A stretch of DNA of 8,860 nucleotides. Origin: an uncultured Bacilli bacterium (GTDB lineage Bacteria; Bacillota_I; Bacilli_A; RF39; UBA660). The DNA is taken from assembly GCA_947632275.1 (NCBI GenBank), contig CANROR010000050.1:1-8860 (forward strand), in the 5' to 3' direction. Numbering within the stretch: the first letter of the stretch is position 1; the number at the start of each line of letters is the position of its first letter. The translations under genes and the position numbers were made by a program. The notes under the pieces are model-generated. The model was not told where the DNA came from, did no database searches, and worked only from the letters and a program-made list of their open reading frames with translations. Shown one piece after another: positions 4,977-8,860 of the stretch.

Positions 4977-5806
4977 TAAAAAACTATAAATGTTAAAATG
5001 GCACCAACCATTACAACTGTTGAAACTATACCCATTATAAGCAAAATATCAACATAACCATTCCCGGAAGTAAGTGGTCTTCTTTGATGTTCAAATTCTT
5101 CGATGGCTTTTTCGAGTAAATATTCTTTATTTATGGCATTTTCGCGAATCTTAAAGTAATCATATACTTGATGATTCATTTTTTCTAATTCTTCTTCGCT
5201 TAAAGCTTTTATTTGATCCATACTATAACCCATGATTTCATAACTACGATTATTTAAATAATTTTTTTCTGCTTCTTCAACTACTTTTATATGCGTAGCC
5301 ATTTCATGTTCAAAATATTCTTTTATTTCATTAATATTATTCCCGGCCATTAAATAATTGTCGGATATCATTAAAGGTTCTTTACAATCTGGAGAATATA
5401 ATAATTCATAAAAAGCTCTAATTTCTTCTTCTAAAACATGAAAATTAACTTTTTTAGTTATAAACATATCAATTATTTGTTTTTGAATAGTAATAAAATA
5501 AGGATTTTTTTCTTTAATTGCTAAATTTTGATTTTTTTTGGCAATAGCATTATATTCTTGAAAATTACTAAAAAATTCATTTATTTTAGCTTCGGGATAA
5601 CCATATTTTCTTAAATTATCAATTAGAAGTTCTGTGTTCTTTATTTGATAGGGATTCACAATATCTGATTCACTATAAATAACCATTAAAAGGCGAAGAC
5701 ATACGACAAGAAAGGAATTATAAGCTATTCCATTTTGATTATCTTTACTACTTAAATAATTATTAATTGCTTCTGTAAATGCTTCGTTAATAAAGATCCC
5801 TTTCAC
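4976..5806 (-). CDS. unknown helical protein with C-terminal membrane anchor
   Basis: Not recognised. About 276 residues, largely alpha-helical and charged, with one hydrophobic segment at the extreme C terminus (about the last 25 residues, after RRPLTSGNGYVD). It has no N-terminal signal, so it is a tail-anchored protein with its bulk predicted in the cytoplasm. A helical section with MGYSMDQIKALSEEELEKM lies around residues 192-210. The start is GTG 5806, 9 nt after AGGTG (5820-5816). An in-frame GTG at 5818 overlaps that same ribosome site and would add four residues, which is less likely. It heads a two-gene unit with yutD and follows yunB across an independent promoter. A role in sporulation or the envelope is only a guess from context. 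Confidence 0.8.
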   Translation of the reverse strand: MKGIFINEAFTEAINNYLSSKDNQNGIAYNSFLVVCLRLLMVIYSESDIVNPYQIKNTELLIDNLRKYGYPEAKINEFFSNFQEYNAIAKKNQNLAIKEKNPYFITIQKQIIDMFITKKVNFHVLEEEIRAFYELLYSPDCKEPLMISDNYLMAGNNINEIKEYFEHEMATHIKVVEEAEKNYLNNRSYEIMGYSMDQIKALSEEELEKMNHQVYDYFKIRENAINKEYLLEKAIEEFEHQRRPLTSGNGYVDILLIMGIVSTVVMVGAILTFIVF

Positions 5807-5815
5807 TTCTATTCT

Positions 5816-5820
5816 CACCT
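5816..5820 (-). promoter_or_regulatory. AGGTG ribosome site that decides a GTG start
   Basis: AGGTG at 5820-5816 contains the upstream candidate GTG (5818-5816) and is spaced 9 nt from GTG 5806. Initiation at 5806 fits the ribosome geometry better. Confidence 0.65.
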
Positions 5821-5827
5821 ACTATAA

Positions 5828-5855
5828 ATTATAACATAATAATTATTTTTAGCAA
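5828..5855 (-). promoter_or_regulatory. promoter of the tail-anchored protein-yutD unit
   Basis: On the minus strand TTGCTA (5855-5850) and an extended -10 TGTTATAAT (5836-5828) are separated by 16 bp. The start is predicted near 5821. It sits in the short gap after the yunB stop codon. Confidence 0.75.
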
Positions 5856-5865
5856 GCACTTATGC

Positions 5866-6591
5866 TTAATTTATTTCTTTTTCAATTATATTACTTTCCG
5901 TGGTAATTGAACCACCATATAATTCAGGTACTCGTCCATTTATAATTTTCGAGGCTAATAAAACATCATAAGTAATCTTTTGATTATTTTTTACTACAGG
6001 ACTTATTAGCTCTTGCGTCATTTCAACTGTCGCATATATTTCAATTAAAGCATTATTCATCCCATAATTAGTAATTTTGGTTTTAATATTGGTTAAAAGG
6101 GTCCCAATAAAATTAACTTTCATATATATTTGAGGACCCAGATTACTTAATAAAGCATAAGGGCTATAAATAAATAGAGGTAATTTTAAAATTAAACCTT
6201 GATCACTAGCTTCAAGATTAGGATTATTTAAATAAATTTTACTTTTTTCTAAATCATTGATATTTTTGGTTAAAGTTTCCGTAATTAAATCAATTGTTTT
6301 ATACGATTTTTCTAAATCAAAATCAACATCTAATATTTCTCCAGCTTTATTTTTATTAATGATAATTAAATCTTCTAAAACCGTATCTTTTAACAAGTCA
6401 TAACTAATATTAGTGCTTAAAAAATAACGATAAATTTTATTAATTTCTTGTTCCGAAACTTCAATAATTCTCGGATTAATTTTTTTTAAATATTGATGCA
6501 TAAAAAAATAAGTCAAAGAAATAATTAAAAAAATTATAATAACGAGCTTATATTTCATTTTTAACTTTTTTCTTTTTCTTATTTTGTTCAT
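5866..6591 (-). CDS. yunB: sporulation protein YunB
   Basis: A 241-residue protein of usual YunB length and layout: a basic N terminus, one membrane helix (about 15-31) and an extracytoplasmic domain. Family landmarks are the region SNLGPQIYMKVNFIGTLLTN (149-168), YGMNNALIEIYATVE (176-190, the family's 'aGxNxxxxxIyxxv' block), a Pro-flanked strand (ISPVV) and GRVPELYGG (219-227) near the end. In B. subtilis YunB is made in the mother cell and is needed for proper spore formation (family knowledge). The start ATG 6591 is 15 nt after the preceding stop and shows no clear ribosome site, so coupling to the upstream gene is likely; ATG 6558 is an alternative. The unit order is the acidic protein, then YunB. 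Confidence 0.9.
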   Translation of the reverse strand: MNKIRKRKKLKMKYKLVIIIFLIISLTYFFMHQYLKKINPRIIEVSEQEINKIYRYFLSTNISYDLLKDTVLEDLIIINKNKAGEILDVDFDLEKSYKTIDLITETLTKNINDLEKSKIYLNNPNLEASDQGLILKLPLFIYSPYALLSNLGPQIYMKVNFIGTLLTNIKTKITNYGMNNALIEIYATVEMTQELISPVVKNNQKITYDVLLASKIINGRVPELYGGSITTESNIIEKEIN

Positions 6592-6606
6592 AGTTAAATA
6601 TATGAA

Positions 6607-7467
6607 TTAAAAACCAATTATTGATTTAATAAAGAAATACATACCAATAGCAATTCCGATTATCGTGATAAATATTAATATTTTTACCCAAATACTTAAT
6701 TTATCGTCTTCATCATCTTCACTGCTAAAATCTTTTTTCTTAAAAATATTACTTTTGGTATAAAAGGAATTATCTAAATCATTATTTATGACGGGACTAG
6801 TATTTTCTACTTTTTTAATTTCATTTTTTATTTCATCAATCGAATTACTAACTTTTTCATCCTTTTCGTCTAAAGCTTTTTCTTGTTGTTCTAATAAATT
6901 GTCTTCTAATTTCTCTTCTTTTACTTCTTCTTTTTCGTTTTCTCCTTCAACTGATTTTTTTTCTTTTTCTTCGTTAATAGTAATCGTATTTATTAAATTT
7001 AATAAGTCGTTATCTTCGGGTCTTTCAATATGTTGTTCTTTTACTTCTTCTTCATCTTTTTCTTCAGAAATATTTAAATTTTTCAGAATATCAAATTGAG
7101 TATCTCTTAATCTTTTCGCCCGAACTTCTTCGTAGCTTTCTTCTTTTTCTTCTTTAGCTTTATCTAAAATAATGTTTAAATCATATTCTTTAGTTGGCGA
7201 AACATTTTCTTCTTTTTCTACTGTTTCAGGTTCTAATCTAATACTTTTGCGTTTTGGAACTTCATTGTATTTGGTATCCAGAATTTTTTTAATCTTTTCA
7301 ATATCAATTTTTTCATCTTGGCGACCTAAAACCGTAGCATTACTTCTTAAAGTAAAATCTTCAATTTCTGTATTATTTATTTCGTTATATAAATTAGCAT
7401 TTCTTTTTACTCGTGATGTAGGAACTGTCTCCTTATCTTCATCATATTTTGACATCCGTGTATTCAT
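6607..7467 (-). CDS. unknown acidic tail-anchored protein upstream of yunB
   Basis: Not recognised. A 286-residue protein with a modestly conserved-looking N-terminal section (about 15-70, containing SRVKRNANLYNEI and IDIEKIKKILDTKYNE). A long, highly charged Glu/Lys-rich region (about 100-225), likely coiled or disordered, follows. A DE cluster (SSEDDEDDK) precedes a single C-terminal membrane helix (about 260-281). It has no signal peptide, so the charged part should face the cytoplasm. GAGGT at 7480-7476 lies 8 nt before the ATG. It is the first gene of a unit with yunB (15-nt gap) and diverges from the ferredoxin gene. It could scaffold proteins at the membrane, but no domain I know supports that. 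Confidence 0.8.
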   Translation of the reverse strand: MNTRMSKYDEDKETVPTSRVKRNANLYNEINNTEIEDFTLRSNATVLGRQDEKIDIEKIKKILDTKYNEVPKRKSIRLEPETVEKEENVSPTKEYDLNIILDKAKEEKEESYEEVRAKRLRDTQFDILKNLNISEEKDEEEVKEQHIERPEDNDLLNLINTITINEEKEKKSVEGENEKEEVKEEKLEDNLLEQQEKALDEKDEKVSNSIDEIKNEIKKVENTSPVINNDLDNSFYTKSNIFKKKDFSSEDDEDDKLSIWVKILIFITIIGIAIGMYFFIKSIIGF

Positions 7468-7486
7468 ATACCTTTACCTCATTAAA

Positions 7487-7515
7487 ATGATATCACATTT
7501 TACGTTTTTTTGAAA
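7487..7515 (-). promoter_or_regulatory. possible promoter of the yunB unit
   Basis: On the minus strand TATCAT (7492-7487) is 17 bp from a poor -35, TTTCAA (7515-7510). I looked for a sporulation-type sigma-E promoter (CATA-type -10) and did not find a convincing one, so the regulation of yunB here is unclear. Confidence 0.4.
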
Positions 7516-7523
7516 TATAAACA

Positions 7524-7553
7524 TTGATTTTTCAATATTGAATGTTTTATAAT
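7524..7553 (+). promoter_or_regulatory. ferredoxin promoter containing a 12-bp palindrome
   Basis: TTGATT (7524-7529) and TATAAT (7548-7553) are separated by 18 bp. The spacer holds a perfect palindrome, TTCAATATTGAA (7531-7542), a plausible repressor site because it lies between the two promoter boxes. It also lies about 65 bp upstream of the divergent acidic gene. Confidence 0.7.
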
Positions 7554-7569
7554 TAGGCAAGGAGGAACT

Positions 7570-7830
7570 ATGAAAAAATTAATTGTTAATCAAGATGCTT
7601 GTATTAGTTGTGGGGCTTGTGTAAGTATTGATAGCGCTCATTTTGATTGGAATGATGAAGGAAAATCACATGCTATAAGTCAAGAAAACTTAGAATCGGA
7701 AAATGTTCAAACTGCTATTGAATCTTGTCCTACAGGCGCAATAAGTATTGAAGAAGCTAGCGATGATAATTGCGAATGCGAACATTGCAACTGTGAAGAA
7801 TGTAACCACGAAGAAGGAAGTGAAGAATAA
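7570..7830 (+). CDS. small [4Fe-4S] ferredoxin with cysteine-rich tail
   Basis: An 86-residue protein. Residues 1-60 are a single-cluster ferredoxin: C11-x2-C14-x2-C17 followed by C53-P54 in ESCPTGAI supply the four ligands of one [4Fe-4S] cluster, as in Bacillus-type Fd. It carries low-potential electrons in the cytosol. The tail (65-86) is unusual: five more Cys in a CxCxxCxCxxC pattern (68, 70, 73, 75, 78) with H72 and H80, surrounded by Asp and Glu. It suggests an extra metal site. A strong AAGGAGG (7559-7565) precedes the ATG and the promoter is good. The stop codon overlaps the start of the next gene. Confidence 0.93.
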   Translation: MKKLIVNQDACISCGACVSIDSAHFDWNDEGKSHAISQENLESENVQTAIESCPTGAISIEEASDDNCECEHCNCEECNHEEGSEE

Positions 7831-7961
7831 TGAAAGTTTATAAAAAGAATTTACCTGATGGGGTAAAATATCAATTTTCTACGGAAAAAGGTGTTAAAGT
7901 TAAACTTATTAACAAAAAATATCTAAAGAAAAAAGGTAAAAAAAATAATCAAGCTAAATAA
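7830..7961 (+). CDS. 43-residue lysine-rich protein coupled to ferredoxin
   Basis: A short gene whose ATG (7830-7832) shares its first base with the ferredoxin TAA stop (taATGa overlap). It has GGAAG a few bases upstream inside the ferredoxin gene and ends with tandem TAA stops (7959-7964). The product is strongly basic, with 15 lysines in 43 residues, only two acidic residues (D10, E19) and a Lys-rich C-terminal half. It contains no Cys or Trp. The opening, MKVYKKNLPDGVKYQFST, could form a short beta hairpin. The family is unknown. Overlap and shared promoter imply translational coupling at a similar level to ferredoxin. Its charge is opposite to the acidic ferredoxin, so a partner role is possible but unproven. 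Its last codons form part of the terminator. Confidence 0.72.
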   Translation: MKVYKKNLPDGVKYQFSTEKGVKVKLINKKYLKKKGKKNNQAK

Positions 7962-7974
7962 TAACTTGATTATT
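7944..7974. terminator. two-way terminator shared by convergent genes
   Basis: AATAATCAAG (7944-7953) pairs with CTTGATTATT (7965-7974) in a perfect 10-bp stem with an 11-nt loop. It is followed by T's on the plus strand (to 7978) and preceded by an A run that becomes a T tract on the minus strand. It contains the 3' end of the 43-codon gene and the stop codon of the thioredoxin-fold gene (7970-7972). Confidence 0.9.
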
Positions 7975-8605
7975 TTTTGGCTATAAATACGCCAAAACCA
8001 ATCGTACCAATTAAAACTACAAACACAATAACTAAAAATAAACCATTCTTATTATTAGTTGCTTGTTCTTCTTTCGCTACTTCTTCTTGGCTTTCAATTA
8101 CTTTAATATTTTCTTTTTCGCAAGCTTCCTTTAAAGTTTCCGGATTACTTTCTAATCCTTTAGCTACAATTAAATTATCCAAAACATCAACGTAATTAGC
8201 ATTTTGATATTCTTCTAAAGCTTTATTAATAATGGTTTCACCTAAAGCCTCACTAAAACCAAAAGTATGCCATTCACCCACGATTATTAAAGGCACCGAT
8301 TTTGCTCTTTTACTTTCGACTTCAAATAAATCATTTACGGCATCTTTTAATTTGATATTCGCCGGATCTTCCCAACTTTCAAAGGCAACAATTTCAAAAT
8401 AATCTGAAAATTCATGAATATGAACATTGAAATAATTTAGAAAATCTTCGCAATGCGGACATCCGTCGCCACGAAAAATATAAACTTTTACTTTTTCATG
8501 ATCCGTCACTTGCGGTTTAGTTATATTTAAAGATTCCGCACTTACTTTATTTATCATACATAGCATTAATATTAATGCTATTGTTACTTTTAAAAACTTT
8601 CTCAT
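7970..8605 (-). CDS. secreted membrane-anchored thioredoxin-fold protein
   Basis: A 211-residue protein. Residues 1-23 form a signal peptide (MRK, a hydrophobic run, then VSA before E24). A thioredoxin-like domain follows, with VYIFRGDGCPHC giving the active-site pair C49-x-x-C52, a conserved cis-Pro in KSVPLIIVG (P105) and a helical C-terminal part. A charged linker (about 171-187) leads to one membrane helix (188-208), so the domain faces outside the cell. CPHC is typical of DsbA-like and other extracytoplasmic thiol-disulfide enzymes, so oxidation, reduction or isomerisation of exported proteins is likely. A lone extra Cys (C162) lies outside the motif. GGAGGAA (8619-8613) is 7-9 nt before the ATG. 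No partner such as CcdA or TlpA is nearby. Confidence 0.88.
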   Translation of the reverse strand: MRKFLKVTIALILMLCMINKVSAESLNITKPQVTDHEKVKVYIFRGDGCPHCEDFLNYFNVHIHEFSDYFEIVAFESWEDPANIKLKDAVNDLFEVESKRAKSVPLIIVGEWHTFGFSEALGETIINKALEEYQNANYVDVLDNLIVAKGLESNPETLKEACEKENIKVIESQEEVAKEEQATNNKNGLFLVIVFVVLIGTIGFGVFIAKK

Positions 8606-8628
8606 ACTTTACTTCCTCCATCAATAAA

Positions 8629-8657
8629 ATTATAACACAAGTATAGTTTTTTAAGAA
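8629..8657 (-). promoter_or_regulatory. promoter of the thioredoxin-fold gene
   Basis: On the minus strand an extended -10 TGTTATAAT (8637-8629) is present; the -35 is weak (TTCTTA, 8657-8652, 17 bp away). It is divergent from the tRNA-Gly promoter. Confidence 0.65.
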
Positions 8658-8674
8658 GTTTTTCTTTAAAATAC

Positions 8675-8704
8675 TTGAATTAATGGCATTTTCTATGTTA
8701 TAAT
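8675..8704 (+). promoter_or_regulatory. sigma-A-type promoter of tRNA-Gly
   Basis: TTGAAT (8675-8680) and TATAAT (8699-8704) are separated by 18 bp, with an extended -10 (TGTTATAAT at 8696-8704). Transcription should start about 6 nt before the mature tRNA. Confidence 0.85.
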
Positions 8705-8716
8705 ACTTCTTGTATT

Positions 8717-8790
8717 GCGGGTGTAGTTTAATGGTAGAATTCCAGCCTTCCAAGCTGACCACGAGGGTTCGATTCCCTTCACCCGCTCCA
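8717..8790 (+). tRNA. tRNA-Gly(UCC), complete with encoded CCA
   Basis: The acceptor stem GCGGGTG (8717-8723) pairs with CACCCGC (8780-8786), followed by T and CCA (8788-8790). The anticodon loop CTTCCAA gives TCC at 8749-8751. The T arm GAGGG/CCCTT holds a normal TTCGATT loop. The pair at positions 27 and 43 (C8742, A8758) is a C-A mismatch where a U-A is common. The tRNA reads GGA and GGG glycine codons. It stands alone, with its own promoter and terminator. Confidence 0.96.
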
Positions 8791-8827
8791 AAAGATAAAA
8801 TCGTCGCACCAAGCGATGTTAATGATT

Positions 8828-8851
8828 AAATCAACGCAAGTTGATTTTTTT
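8828..8851 (+). terminator. intrinsic terminator after tRNA-Gly
   Basis: AAATCAAC (8828-8835) pairs with GTTGATTT (8840-8847) around a GCAA loop, a stable GNRA tetraloop, and the T run continues to 8851. A small TCGC/GCGA hairpin (8804-8816) precedes it. Confidence 0.9.
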
Positions 8852-8860
8852 GTTGCTATT

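Noticed and set aside
5852..5868. Small inverted repeat AAGCA-CTTA-TGCTT after the yunB stop
   Set aside because: It has only a 5-bp stem and no T tract on the minus strand, so it is a weak terminator candidate and may be chance.
6788..7513. Two plus-strand frames very rich in Ser and Phe
   Set aside because: They are antisense of the Glu/Lys-rich gene; TTC and TCT codons mirror GAA and AGA. Their composition explains them.
7470..7530. A sporulation sigma-factor promoter (sigma-E type) for the yunB unit
   Set aside because: I searched the region for the typical -10 and -35 pattern and found no convincing match; a weak sigma-A-like pair fits slightly better.
7977..8195. A 72-residue plus-strand frame
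   Set aside because: It is antisense to the C-terminal end of the thioredoxin-fold gene and shows no independent signal.
8547..8762. A 71-residue minus-strand frame over the tRNA-Gly region
   Set aside because: It runs antisense through part of the tRNA-Gly gene and overlaps the start of the thioredoxin-fold gene. It has no family match and is unlikely to be coding.
1..8860. Phage, insertion sequence, CRISPR, toxin-antitoxin or defence system
   Set aside because: No transposase, integrase, spaced repeat array or known defence domain is visible on either strand.

Overview
This window comes from an AT-rich, low-GC Gram-positive relative (Bacilli or a Mycoplasmatota-like gut lineage; I cannot name the species). 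It uses TGG for Trp and TAA for every visible stop, so nothing suggests a recoded TGA. Promoters are TTGACA/TATAAT-like and ribosome sites AGGAGG-like. The best taxonomic clue is a run of genes of Bacillus yut/yun type: a NifU-like scaffold, a YutH/CotS-like protein, YutD and the sporulation protein YunB. This points to a spore-forming ancestor, and probably to a lineage that still keeps sporulation genes.

Layout. 1-56 is the 5' part of a tRNA-Ser (minus strand), cut by the window edge. It is divergent from a complete tRNA-Leu(UAA) at 237-325 with its own promoter and terminator. 490-1488 holds two tandem paralogous small membrane proteins with a bacterial PH-like domain, the second ending in a SHOCT domain. 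They converge on a minus-strand pair, an S1-domain RNA-binding protein (2521-2162) followed by a zinc-dependent phospholipase C-like protein (2143-1529), with a two-way hairpin terminator between the units. The S1 gene is divergent from a short NifU-like gene (2624-2854), whose end overlaps that of a YutH/CotS-like gene (3767-2838).

Upstream on the minus strand come a Pro/Ala-rich protein (4634-3822), then a pair made of an unknown tail-anchored protein and YutD (5806-4685), then a pair made of an unknown acidic tail-anchored protein and YunB (7467-5866). Divergent from the last pair is a small ferredoxin with a cysteine-rich tail (7570-7830). It overlaps a 43-codon lysine-rich gene (7830-7961) that ends inside a two-way terminator shared with a membrane-anchored thioredoxin-fold protein (8605-7970). 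The window closes with tRNA-Gly(UCC) and its terminator.

How it fits together. Mostly this is core housekeeping plus a relic or active sporulation block: Fe-S assembly (NifU-like), redox (ferredoxin, thioredoxin-fold), translation (S1, tRNAs) and spore-linked genes (YunB, YutH-like, YutD by location). I see no phage, insertion sequence, CRISPR array or defence cassette. The least explained items are the ferredoxin tail with its coupled basic micro-protein, the two tail-anchored proteins beside YunB and YutD, the Pro/Ala-rich protein, and the apparently leaderless start of the YutH-like gene.
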